From Pseudomonadota bacterium (GTDB taxonomy: Bacteria; Pseudomonadota; Alphaproteobacteria; ATCC43930; CGMCC-115725), in NCBI GenBank assembly GCA_021812165.1, contig JAKAOO010000002.1:1-53385 (forward strand): a stretch of 53,385 nucleotides of DNA, in the 5' to 3' direction. Position 1 is the stretch's first letter; the number at the start of each line of letters is the position of its first letter. A program made the position numbers and the translations under genes. The notes under the pieces were generated by a model. The model worked only from the letters and a program-made list of their open reading frames with translations. It was not told where the DNA came from and did no database searches. Shown here one piece after another: positions 23,730 through 32,004 of this stretch.

Positions 23730-24506
23730 GTGCCGCGCCTTGAGCCCGAAAGCGAAAGGCGCGGCCGCGCGGTTCTGGAGCTGCGCGCGCTCTCGAAGAG
23801 CTTCGGCGGCCTTCTCGCGGTAAGTCGCGTCGCTCTCCAGATATTCCCCGGCGACCGCAAAGCGATCATCGGCCCCAACGGCGCCGGGAAGACGACGCTT
23901 TTCAACCTCGTTACCGGCCTTCTGCGGGCGAGTTCGGGCGAGGTGCTCCTGTTCGGCCGCGATGTCACGCGCTGGCCTCCAGAGAAGCGGACCGCGCTCG
24001 GAATGGCGCGAACCTTTCAGGTGACGAGCCTTTTCCCGGGGCTCAGCGTTTTCGACAACGCGCTCTTGGCGGTGCAGGGAAAGCGCCCGATGAAATACGT
24101 CATGTGGCGCCCTCTCTTGTCCTATGGCGAGGTGTGCGGGAAGGCGCGCTTCTTGCTGGCGCGCGCGGGCTTCGAGGACCGGCGCGAGGTTCTCGTGCGA
24201 AACCTTTCGCATGGCGAGCAGCGCCAGCTCGAAATCGTGCTCGCTCTCGCCGGCGATCCGCGGCTTCTGCTTCTCGACGAGCCGACCGCCGGCCTCTCCT
24301 CGGGCGAGTCGCAGGAGATGGCGGAATTCTTGCGGGGGCTCGATCGCGAACTGGCGGTCCTCTTGATCGAACACGACATGGACATCGTCTTCGACGTCGC
24401 CGATCACATCTCGGTCCTCCATTTCGGAGAGATCCTCGAAGCCGGACCCTGCGACGAGATCCGCAAGAGCGAGAGGGTGCGAGCCATTTATTTCGGGAAC
24501 GCCTAG
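23730..24506 (+). CDS. livG: ABC transporter ATPase (LivG)
   Basis: The 258-residue ATPase has Walker A 'G-P-N-G-A-G-K-T-T-L', signature 'L-S-H-G-E-Q-R-Q-L', Walker B 'L-L-L-L-D-E-P-T-A-G-L-S' and the switch His in 'L-L-I-E-H-D-M-D'. The GTG start at 23730 has only a weak ribosome-binding site; residues 1-12 vary and a later start is possible. The stop TAG is directly followed by the GTG of livF. It powers the importer with LivF at the inner face of the membrane. Confidence 0.93.
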   Translation: MPRLEPESERRGRAVLELRALSKSFGGLLAVSRVALQIFPGDRKAIIGPNGAGKTTLFNLVTGLLRASSGEVLLFGRDVTRWPPEKRTALGMARTFQVTSLFPGLSVFDNALLAVQGKRPMKYVMWRPLLSYGEVCGKARFLLARAGFEDRREVLVRNLSHGEQRQLEIVLALAGDPRLLLLDEPTAGLSSGESQEMAEFLRGLDRELAVLLIEHDMDIVFDVADHISVLHFGEILEAGPCDEIRKSERVRAIYFGNA

Positions 24507-25205
<699 letters not shown>

Positions 25206-25218
25206 CGGCGGAGCACGC

Positions 25219-25261
25219 CGTCCCCGGATCAGGTCCGGGGCAGCCCCGGCGAAAGCCGGGG
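25219..25261. repeat. Palindromic repeat overlapping the amidohydrolase 3' end; possible bidirectional terminator
   Basis: CCCCGGATCAGGTCCGGGG at 25222-25240 is followed by a perfect stem CCCCGGC (25244-25250), GAAA loop, GCCGGGG (25255-25261). Such 'CCCCGG...CCGGGG' elements are scattered in alphaproteobacterial genomes. It lies between convergent genes and could stop transcription from both sides, although no T-run follows. Confidence 0.6.
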
Positions 25262-26686
25262 TCGTCGCAGGACGCGGCCTGGGCGCTCGCCCGTCGTTTT
25301 GCCTTCGCTCCAGACCGGGCGGCCGCCCACAAAGACGTGCTCGATGCCGGTCGAGGCCAGCGTCGGCTCTTCGAAGCTCGCGCGATCGCCGACGCTCGAA
25401 GGGTCGAAGACGGTGATGTCGGCCCAATTCCCGAGGGCGATCCGGCCGCGCCCTTCGAGGCCGAACCGCAGCGCCGGCAGAGAGGTCATCCGCCGCACCG
25501 CCTCTGCGAGCGGGAAAAGCCCGACTTCGCGGCTGTAATGGCCGAGAACGCGCGGGAAGGTGCCCCAGAGACGCGGATGCGGATGGCGGTCGTGAGGGAG
25601 GCCATCGGAACCGATCATCGTGTGCGCAAAGCCGAGGACCCGCCGCACATCCGCTTCGTCCATCATGAAATAGATCGCCCCTGCCGGCTTCAGCCGTTCG
25701 GCCGCCTCCTCTTCGCTCACCCCCCACTCTTTCGCGATCGCGGAAAGCTCGCGTCCGGCCGCCTCGGGGACGCTTTTCGACCAGGTGACGAGAACCCTTT
25801 CCGACGAACCGAGGCGCCCCGAATGCAACACCGTCGACGATGCGGTATAGGGATAGGCGTCGGCGCCGACCTCCTGGCGCGCCATCGCCCGCTCGAAAAG
25901 CGCCAGCGCCTCCTTCGTGCGCCCGAAATTTTCGCGCCCCGCGGCCTTCAAATGCGAGATGACGACGGGAATGCCGCCCGCGCGCCCGACGGCAAAGCTC
26001 TCTTCGAGGCTCTCTCTGAGACGAGCGCCCTCGTCGCGCATGTGCGTCGCATAAATCCCTCCGGCCTTTTTGAGGACGCGGGCGAGGGCTTCGATCTCCG
26101 CGGGCGGCGCATGGAAAGCGGGAGGATAGGCAAGCCCGCTCGACATCCCGATCGCTCCCGCCGCCAGCGCCTCTTCGAGCCCTTCCGCCATCGCGCGACG
26201 CTCCTCGCCCGAAGCCGGACGGTCGAGTTCCTTCATGGCGCCGACGCGCAGCGTCGAATGGCCGACGAGAGGGGCGGCGTTGAGTGCCGCGGGCGATGAT
26301 TCGAGCGCTTCGAGATAATCGGCAAAGCGCGGATAGCGAAAGTCTCCGGCTTCGCCCAGAAGATCGAAAGGCGGCGGCGGCGCGCTCCGAGGAACGAGGG
26401 GTGCGAGCGAGATCCCGCAATTGCCGGTGACGACCGTCGTCACGCCCTGGCTCGCCTTCATCGCCATCTCGGGATTGACGAGAAGGGCGCGGTCGTCGTG
26501 GGTATGCGCGTCGATAAAGCCGGGCGCGACCACCAGCCCCGAACAATCGATCTCGCGCGCCCCTCTCCTTCTCTCCACCTTGCCGACCGCAGCGATGCGC
26601 TCGCCCGCGATTCTGACATCGGCGCGGAACGCCGGCTTCCCGCTGCCGTCGATGACTTCGCCTCCACGCAGGATGAAATCCGTCAT
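25229..26686 (-). CDS. N-acyl-D-amino-acid deacylase-like amidohydrolase
   Basis: From the ATG at 26686 the protein is 485 residues starting MTDFILRGGEVIDGSG. Visible marks are 'G-F-I-D-A-H-T-H-D-D' (metal His pair), 'V-V-T-G-N-C-G-I-S' (a Cys typical for D-aminoacylases), 'Y-A-T-H-M-R-D-E' and 'I-S-H-L-K-A-A-G' (metal ligands), and 'M-I-G-S-D-G-L' with the catalytic Asp. Family members remove N-acyl groups from D-amino acids or act on dipeptide-like substrates. The last ~10 residues are read from a palindromic intergenic repeat, so the native stop may have been lost. It converges on the ABC importer operon. Confidence 0.9.
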   Translation of the reverse strand: MTDFILRGGEVIDGSGKPAFRADVRIAGERIAAVGKVERRRGAREIDCSGLVVAPGFIDAHTHDDRALLVNPEMAMKASQGVTTVVTGNCGISLAPLVPRSAPPPPFDLLGEAGDFRYPRFADYLEALESSPAALNAAPLVGHSTLRVGAMKELDRPASGEERRAMAEGLEEALAAGAIGMSSGLAYPPAFHAPPAEIEALARVLKKAGGIYATHMRDEGARLRESLEESFAVGRAGGIPVVISHLKAAGRENFGRTKEALALFERAMARQEVGADAYPYTASSTVLHSGRLGSSERVLVTWSKSVPEAAGRELSAIAKEWGVSEEEAAERLKPAGAIYFMMDEADVRRVLGFAHTMIGSDGLPHDRHPHPRLWGTFPRVLGHYSREVGLFPLAEAVRRMTSLPALRFGLEGRGRIALGNWADITVFDPSSVGDRASFEEPTLASTGIEHVFVGGRPVWSEGKTTGERPGRVLRRPRLSPGLPRT

Positions 26687-26876
26687 TGTGCCACCCATCG
26701 ACAACCGCCCGTTCCGCCTTCCGGAGCGAGGATCTTCCGTGAAGCAGAAATTATCGCGCCCGGCGTCAGTTCCGGCAATAGCACCGGCAATAGCACCGGC
26801 AAGCCGACGCCCGCCTTCGCACTCGATGTGACGCCGTCGGGGATCGCAACTCGATCCTTTACAAGCGGGACGATAT

Positions 26877-26890
26877 GCGATACGTATCGC
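26877..26890. promoter_or_regulatory. 14-bp perfect palindrome upstream of higB, probable HigA operator
   Basis: GCGATAC-GTATCGC is a perfect palindrome ending three bases before the higB ATG. It is flanked on both sides by CGATATG (26871-26877 and 26890-26896). A TTTACA box at 26858-26863 may be a -35 element. The position fits autorepression by HigA, as known for this antitoxin family. Confidence 0.6.
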
Positions 26891-26893
26891 GAT

Positions 26894-27175
26894 ATGATCC
26901 GCTCGTTCGCGGACAAGCGCGCGGCGGCCATCTGGATGGACCGCATGCCGAAGGGCTTTCCGAGCGATGTTGCGAAGGCGGCGCGCCGCAAATTGCGGAT
27001 GCTGGCCGCGGCAGCGCGGCTTCAGGATCTGCGAGGCCCGCCCGGAAACCGCTTCGAAGCGTTGGCGGGCGACCGGGCCGGGCAACACAGCATCCGCATC
27101 AACGACCAATGGCGCCTGTGCTTCGTCTGGCAAGACGGCGATGCATACGATGTCGAGATCGTCGATTACCATTAG
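26894..27175 (+). CDS. higB: HigB-type mRNA interferase toxin
   Basis: The 93-residue protein starts MIRSFADKRAAAIW and matches the HigB plasmid-maintenance killer family: 'R-R-K-L-R-M-L-A-A-A-A-R-L-Q-D-L-R-G-P-P-G-N-R', 'Q-H-S-I-R-I-N-D-Q-W-R-L-C-F' and 'V-E-I-V-D-Y-H' at the end. These toxins cleave mRNA on the ribosome. The ATG follows the palindrome so closely that there is no normal ribosome-binding site. HigA starts 8 bases after its stop. All core residues look intact. Confidence 0.93.
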   Translation: MIRSFADKRAAAIWMDRMPKGFPSDVAKAARRKLRMLAAAARLQDLRGPPGNRFEALAGDRAGQHSIRINDQWRLCFVWQDGDAYDVEIVDYH

Positions 27176-27183
27176 GAGAGGGA

Positions 27184-27501
27184 ATGAAGAGCATCCGTAC
27201 CGAAGACTTGGATCGGCTGGACTTGTCGGATGTCGCCGGCGCCGAACGCATCGGACCGGTGACGCCCGGTGAAGTATTGCGCCAAGACTTCATGGTGCCC
27301 CTTGGTCTATCGGGGCGCGCGCTCGCCCGCGAACTCGGCGTTCCGTCGAACCGCATCACCGAAATCGTCGCCGGTCAGCGCGCCGTGACCGCCGAAACTG
27401 CGATCCTTCTCGGAGAGCGTTTCGGAACTTCCGCGGAGTTTTGGCTCAACCTGCAGATGGCGCACGATCTCGAAGAGGCCCGCGGGCGCCGAGCGGCGTA
27501 A
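27184..27501 (+). CDS. higA: HigA-type antitoxin
   Basis: The 105-residue protein has the HigA family XRE helix-turn-helix: 'P-G-E-V-L-R-Q-D-F-M-V-P-L-G-L-S' followed by 'L-A-R-E-L-G-V-P-S-N-R-I-T-E-I-V-A-G-Q-R' and 'F-G-T-S-A-E-F-W-L-N-L-Q-M-A-H-D-L'. AGGAGAGG precedes the ATG. It neutralises HigB and represses the operon, most likely at the palindrome before higB. A degraded PIN-like gene follows 18 bases downstream. Confidence 0.94.
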   Translation: MKSIRTEDLDRLDLSDVAGAERIGPVTPGEVLRQDFMVPLGLSGRALARELGVPSNRITEIVAGQRAVTAETAILLGERFGTSAEFWLNLQMAHDLEEARGRRAA

Positions 27502-27519
27502 TTCTGCGCGCCTGATCCG

Positions 27520-28053
27520 ATGCCTCTGACGGTAACATTCGATACCAACACGCTCGACTCGGTGGTCGTGCCCGACAGGGCACAGCGCGAGAGCGGGGCA
27601 AGCGGAGTCGTCGTTCGCGATGCGATTCAGAACGGCCGCATACAGGGCTCTTTCAGTGAACGGCTTATTCCTCTGCTTCGGGTGGAATCAACATTTAGCC
27701 GTCATGGCCGGACTTGACCGGCGGATGAAATCGGCAAGCGCGGCGTGGGTGAAGCAGTCGCCGTCAAGCTCGGCTTGGAACTTAGCAGGCGCGATGGCGC
27801 GCCTCTGGAATTGTTCCACCAAGGGCTTGGACGCGCGCGGAACACATTCGAGCGCAAGAAGGTGATAAAGGCGATTGGCGAGTGGGCCGACGGCGACAGC
27901 GTCGCGGCCCATTACGGATTTGGCATCGAGCTATCTTGCAGCGACGATTTCGGAAAGGGGGGCTCAAACCCGTCGGTGCTCGACCCCAACAACCGGGGAT
28001 GGCTCACGCCACAGTTCGGCATGCAGTTCGTTACGCTAGCCGAGTTGGCATAG
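27520..28053 (+). pseudogene. Degraded PIN-like protein gene
   Basis: The frame begins MPLTVTFDTNTLDSVV, a PIN-domain-like start with an acidic active-site Asp, and ends 'A-H-Y-G-F-G-I-E-L' to 'F-V-T-L-A-E-L-A', which also looks like the end of such proteins. In between, at about 27670-27725, the frame passes through a piece resembling a rhizobial intergenic repeat (CGTCATGGCCGGACTTGACC) and meets a TGA at 27715-27717. The two halves remain in one frame but total only about 178 codons, so a central part appears deleted. The TGA is inside the foreign piece and not at a redox residue, so I read it as a true stop. It may have been part of the higBA neighbourhood. Confidence 0.6.
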
Positions 28054-28191
28054 AGAGTAGCCGGTTGAACCGCCGGCCCCCACCGGCTTCGCCGCGCACT
28101 CCGCCGCACAAGGACCGAGCGTCTCCTCTCGCGGCGCAGAGAATGGTCAGCGCTGCCGCGGCAGGGCCGAGGCGAGCGACCATCCGCTTGG

Positions 28192-29373
28192 CTACTGAAG
28201 CGGCTCTTTGCGCAGGATATTGAAGTCGCAGCCGGGAGGCGTGCCGCAATTCCTTTCTTCCCTCTCTCGATCGTGCCGCGGCTTCTCCATTATAGCCTGC
28301 ACTTCGATGCAAAAAGCCGGTATCACCTCGCCCACTCGGCGATTGAGCCGCCACCACCAGCGATAATTGTCGAGCGATTGCAGCAGCCCGCCGGAAATCA
28401 CCCGAAAACCCCTGACCTTCACCACTCTGAGGCCAGAGTGGGTCTTCATCGCCGAAAGGAACGAGAAGAGAGAAAACGCCTGGCGGTGGCCCCGAGACTG
28501 GCGGCGCGAAAGGAGGGCATCGATCTTCGGAACGACGTGCTTTCTTATCAAATGGAGCGGCGGCGGAAAGATGGGGACGCCGACGATCGCCCGGCCGCCC
28601 GGCTTGAGGACGCGACCCAGCGTCGCAATTGCGAGATCGATCTCGTCGAGGTGCTCCAGCACCTGCTCGCAAACGACGACATCGTAAGCATTCGATCGGA
28701 TCTCCGGATACCCGCCCACGAGATCGCCGACAAAGACCTCCTCATATGCCTCTCTTTGGTAGATCTTCGCGCCGTCGAGGTTGGCGCCCGAGACAGCCAA
28801 CTTCTCGAAATGAGGCTTGGCTGCGAGGTGGCGGAGCTCGGCTGCGACGCCGCATCCGATGACGAGCAGCCGCAGCTTTTCGCATCCCGCGGCGCCTGCC
28901 CAATCGCTGATATCCTCAGCCAACGCGTCGTAGCGGGATTGGCGCAGGCTATAAAACTGCCGGCGCGCAGGATCGACGCCGAACGCCAAGGGCGGTCTTG
29001 AGAATTCGTCGCCGAGGGGGCTCGGCAACTTCGGTCCACGCCCCTGCGGATCGCCGGGAAAGACGCGCTCCGCCGACGCCCGATGCTCCGCCATCACGTG
29101 AGAGGGCACCAAAAGGCGGGCAACAAACAAGCCGAGCGCGAGGACTGCGGCATCGTCGAAGAAGCCGATCACCGGGAGATAGTCGGGCAACAGTTGGAAG
29201 GGCGATGCGACGTAACCGAGCGAGATGACCGCTGCGCCTCTCACGAGCCACGGTGTGCGTCGATCGCGGGCTAGGAGGTACATCACATAGGCGCCACGCA
29301 AAACGAATTTCGCAGACGTTTTCGCCCGCGCGGTCACCCATCTCCACGGTAGGACGCCCTCTATCCGCGGCAT
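28192..29373 (-). CDS. DUF1232-methyltransferase fusion protein with an IlvD-like tail
   Basis: The 393-residue protein has three parts. Residues 20-105 look like a DUF1232 (YkvA) membrane segment: 'R-D-R-R-T-P-W-L-V-R-G-A-A' and 'S-P-F-Q-L-L-P-D-Y-L-P-V-I-G-F-F-D-D'. Residues about 140-360 are a class I SAM methyltransferase ('L-L-V-I-G-C-G-V-A-A-E-L', 'V-V-V-C-E-Q-V-L-E-H-L', 'V-L-K-P-G-G-R-A-I-V-G-V-P'). The last 13 residues, 'G-C-D-F-N-I-L-R-K-E-P-L-Q', match the C-terminus of the neighbouring dehydratase. The DUF1232 part suggests anchoring at the inner membrane, with methylation of a lipid or surface molecule; this is inference. The gene starts 36 bases after the dehydratase stop. Confidence 0.82.
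   Translation of the reverse strand: MPRIEGVLPWRWVTARAKTSAKFVLRGAYVMYLLARDRRTPWLVRGAAVISLGYVASPFQLLPDYLPVIGFFDDAAVLALGLFVARLLVPSHVMAEHRASAERVFPGDPQGRGPKLPSPLGDEFSRPPLAFGVDPARRQFYSLRQSRYDALAEDISDWAGAAGCEKLRLLVIGCGVAAELRHLAAKPHFEKLAVSGANLDGAKIYQREAYEEVFVGDLVGGYPEIRSNAYDVVVCEQVLEHLDEIDLAIATLGRVLKPGGRAIVGVPIFPPPLHLIRKHVVPKIDALLSRRQSRGHRQAFSLFSFLSAMKTHSGLRVVKVRGFRVISGGLLQSLDNYRWWWRLNRRVGEVIPAFCIEVQAIMEKPRHDREREERNCGTPPGCDFNILRKEPLQ
28210..28234. repeat. Direct repeat, copy 1 (dehydratase 3' end fragment)
   Basis: This 25-base segment inside the 3' end of the methyltransferase gene matches 29434-29458 in the dehydratase gene at 24 of 25 positions. Both encode 'G-C-D-F-N-x-L-R'. The two copies are 1.2 kb apart and bracket the methyltransferase gene. 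Confidence 0.85.
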
Positions 29374-29409
29374 GTCACGCCAGATCTGCGTGCAGGATGA
29401 AACCGGTCA

Positions 29410-31110
29410 TCATTCCTCCGGAAGTGGGGTTCGGCGCAGGAAATTGAAGTCGCAGCCGCGGTCGGCCTGCAAAATCTCCTGGCGGTAAAGCCTTGCATAG
29501 CCGCGCGGCGGCATGGGCGGGGGCGCCCACTCGCGCCGCGCCAGATCTTCCGGCGAGACGAGGAGGTCGAGACGGCGCTCCTTGACCGAAAGGCGGATCT
29601 TGTCGCCCGTTCGCACCCGGCCGATCGGGCCGCCGCTCGCGGCGTCGGGCGTCACGTGAAGGACGATCGAGCCATAGGCGGTCCCGCTCATCCGCGCGTC
29701 GGAGATGCGCACCATGTCGCGGACCCCGCCGCGGGCGAGCTTTTGCGGGATCGGCAGATAGCCGGCTTCGGGCATCGCCGCGGGGCTCGCCGGGCCCGCA
29801 TTCTGCAAGACGAGGAAATCCTCGGGCGAGACCTCGAGTTCGGGGTCGTCGATCCGCGCCGAGAGATCTTCGAGCGAAGAAAAGACGACCGCGCGCCCCT
29901 CTTTTTCGAACAGCCGCGGGTCGGCGGCCGAGCGCTTGAAGATCGCCCCTTTGGGCGCGAGCGAGCCGAAGAGGGCGACGAGCCCGCCCTTCTCTTGGAA
30001 CGGCTCGGCGAGAGGCCGGATCACCGCGCGGTCGACGGGTTCCGCGGGCGCGGCGAGGCGCTCGCCGAGGGTGTCCCCCGCAACCGTCAGGCAATCGAGG
30101 TGAAGGAGCGGCTTCAACTCGCGCAACACGGCGCCCAACCCTCCGGCGGCGAAAAGATCCTCCATGTAATGGGCGCCGGTCGGCTTCAGATCGACGAGGA
30201 CCGGGGTTTCCTCGGAAAGTTCGTTGAGGCGATCGAGCGAAAGGTCGATCCCGGCGCGGCCCGCGATCGCCGTCAAGTGGATGACCGCGTTGGTCGAGCC
30301 GCCGATCGCCAGAAGCGTGCGCAGAGCGTTTTCGACCGCCTCTCTGGTGACGATGCGCTCGGGGGTGAGGCCGCTTCCCGCCAGCGCCATCGCCGCCGCT
30401 CCGCTCGCTTCCGCCGCCCGCAGCCGGTCGGCGTGAACGGCGGGGATCGCGGCGGTGCCGGGAAGGATCATGCCGAGCGCCTCGACGAGCGAGGCCATCG
30501 TGCTCGCGGTCCCCATGACGGCGCAGGTCCCCGCGGTCGTCGCGAGATGGCTCTCGACCTCGGCGATTTCGTCGGACGCGAGTTCGCCGGCGCGAAACTT
30601 CGCCCAAAAGCGCCGGCAATCGGTGCAGGCGCCGAGCCGCTCGCCGCGCCAGCGCGCGGACAGCATCGGCCCGGCGACGAGAAGGGTCGCCGGACGGCCC
30701 GCCGAGAGGGCGCCCATGAGCGCGGCCGGCACCGTCTTGTCGCAGCCGCAAAGGAGGACGACGGCGTCCATCGGCTGGGCGCGGATCATCTCCTCGATGT
30801 CCATCGCCATCAGATTGCGGAACATGAGGCTCGTCGGGGAAAGAAAGACCTCGCCCAAGGAGATCGTCGGAAAGACGAGAGGCAAACCGCCCGCCGCGAG
30901 AACCCCGCGCTTCACCGCCTCGATCATCTCGGGAAAATGGCGATGGCAGTTGTTGAAACCCGAGGAGCTGTCGGCGATGCCGATGACGGGGCGGGAGAGC
31001 ATTTCGCTCGAATACCCCATCGACCGGGCGAAGGAGCGGCGCAGATAAAGCGCAAAATCGGGGTCTCCATAATGAGTGAGCCCGCGCTCCAGCCCCAAAG
31101 ATCCAGTCAT
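29410..31110 (-). CDS. IlvD/EDD-family dehydratase (sugar-acid or dihydroxy-acid type)
   Basis: The ATG at 31110, close behind GGAGGAG, gives 566 residues. Three Cys positions typical of the [2Fe-2S] branch are present: Cys55 ('N-N-C-H-R-H'), Cys123 ('C-G-C-D-K-T-V-P-A') and Cys196 ('G-T-C-A-V-M-G-T-A-S-T-M'). Their spacing equals that of L-arabinonate dehydratase. These enzymes remove water from sugar acids or dihydroxy acids. The housekeeping IlvD usually has other residues around the first Cys, so a sugar-acid catabolic role is more likely. The gene is divergent from an XRE regulator gene, 313 bases away, and is followed by the methyltransferase gene that shares its tail. Confidence 0.9.
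   Translation of the reverse strand: MTGSLGLERGLTHYGDPDFALYLRRSFARSMGYSSEMLSRPVIGIADSSSGFNNCHRHFPEMIEAVKRGVLAAGGLPLVFPTISLGEVFLSPTSLMFRNLMAMDIEEMIRAQPMDAVVLLCGCDKTVPAALMGALSAGRPATLLVAGPMLSARWRGERLGACTDCRRFWAKFRAGELASDEIAEVESHLATTAGTCAVMGTASTMASLVEALGMILPGTAAIPAVHADRLRAAEASGAAAMALAGSGLTPERIVTREAVENALRTLLAIGGSTNAVIHLTAIAGRAGIDLSLDRLNELSEETPVLVDLKPTGAHYMEDLFAAGGLGAVLRELKPLLHLDCLTVAGDTLGERLAAPAEPVDRAVIRPLAEPFQEKGGLVALFGSLAPKGAIFKRSAADPRLFEKEGRAVVFSSLEDLSARIDDPELEVSPEDFLVLQNAGPASPAAMPEAGYLPIPQKLARGGVRDMVRISDARMSGTAYGSIVLHVTPDAASGGPIGRVRTGDKIRLSVKERRLDLLVSPEDLARREWAPPPMPPRGYARLYRQEILQADRGCDFNFLRRTPLPEE
29434..29458. repeat. Direct repeat, copy 2 (native dehydratase 3' end)
   Basis: This is the segment of the dehydratase gene that encodes 'G-C-D-F-N-F-L-R-R', identical but for one base to 28210-28234. 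The gene context suggests that this copy is the original and the other was brought by duplication or recombination. Confidence 0.85.
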
Positions 31111-31423
31111 CATCTCCTCCGTAATGGCGATCCGAGAAAAACCCGAGAGGCGTATCCTTAAAAGGGAAGTCGTTTTATCAGAATTTGTCACACTCTTTTT
31201 TCAAACGACCTCGTCGCAGCCGGGCGAAAAAAGACTTTGACGCGCGCGAAGAGCGTGAGCCGTAAGCCTTGTTGATTGCAGCCGCGGAAGATTGCCCGAA
31301 CCGTCATTCTCAACGCCGACCCTGGAACGCGGGAATTTAAATGCTTATCTGGTGTTTACAGAAGAGAGACGGCGAGACCCGCAACGAGGGGCGCGCCGCG
31401 GTTTAGGAATGGGGTGAACAGCT
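31111..31423. other. Divergent intergenic region with AT-rich patches
   Basis: This region separates the dehydratase gene (minus) from the XRE gene (plus). Two AT-rich patches, around 31160-31205 and 31335-31365 (GAATTTAAATGCTTATC), probably hold promoters, but no clear -35/-10 pair was found. No gene is visible. Confidence 0.45.
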
Positions 31424-31795
31424 ATGGCCAAGCCCAAAAGAGGGCGCTCGACTGCCGCAATCGACGATTTCGTCGGAGCGCGGATCCGCGAACGGCGAAT
31501 CATGATGGGCCTCACGCAGCAACAGCTCGCCGAGATGATCGGCGTTACCTATCAGCAGGCGCACAAATACGAGCGCGGCATCAATCGGGTCTCCGCCGGT
31601 CGCCTTTATGAGATTGCGCGCGCCCTCAACGCCCCGATCAGCTACTTTTACGAGGGGGTCGGCGAGGAGCCGCCGCGCCAGGTGACGCCGCACCAGCGCA
31701 TGCTTCTCGAGATCGCGCGCAATTTCGCCGAGATCCACAACGAGAAGCATCAGGAGGCGGTGAGCCAGCTCGCCCGCGCACTCGCCGGTCGCTGA
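31424..31795 (+). CDS. XRE-family transcriptional regulator
   Basis: The 123-residue protein has a basic start (M-A-K-P-K-R-G-R-S), then a classic XRE helix-turn-helix at about 20-75: 'I-R-E-R-R-I-M-M-G-L-T-Q-Q-Q-L-A-E-M-I-G-V-T-Y-Q-Q-A-H-K-Y-E-R-G-I-N-R-V'. The 'Y-Q-Q-A-H-K-Y-E-R-G' recognition helix and 'P-I-S-Y-F-Y-E-G' end are typical of a regulator group widespread in alphaproteobacteria. A helical C-terminal part may dimerise. GGGGTGA precedes the ATG. Its target is unknown; the divergent dehydratase is a reasonable guess only by position. Confidence 0.88.
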   Translation: MAKPKRGRSTAAIDDFVGARIRERRIMMGLTQQQLAEMIGVTYQQAHKYERGINRVSAGRLYEIARALNAPISYFYEGVGEEPPRQVTPHQRMLLEIARNFAEIHNEKHQEAVSQLARALAGR

Positions 31796-32004
31796 TCGGC
31801 AAGCCCGCGAGGCTTCCTCCCGCAAAATCCGCGCCAAGAAGGCGGCGGAAGTGTGGAGGGTGCGCCCTCATCTGCGTTGTCCTCACCCGCGCGTCGGGGT
31901 CTTTTCCTTTTCCCTGATTAGCGGCTAATCTCGCGCGCGAGAAAGGCTCTCGCCGGCGAGGGCTTGCGCTGGCGCAGGCCGCGGCAAGGATGAGGAGGGA
32001 TGAG

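Noticed and set aside
27715-27717. In-frame TGA in the PIN-like gene as a third selenocysteine codon
   Set aside because: It lies in repeat-like foreign sequence, not at a redox motif, no Cys lies near it, and the central part of the protein is missing. No good hairpin at 16-37 nt was found.
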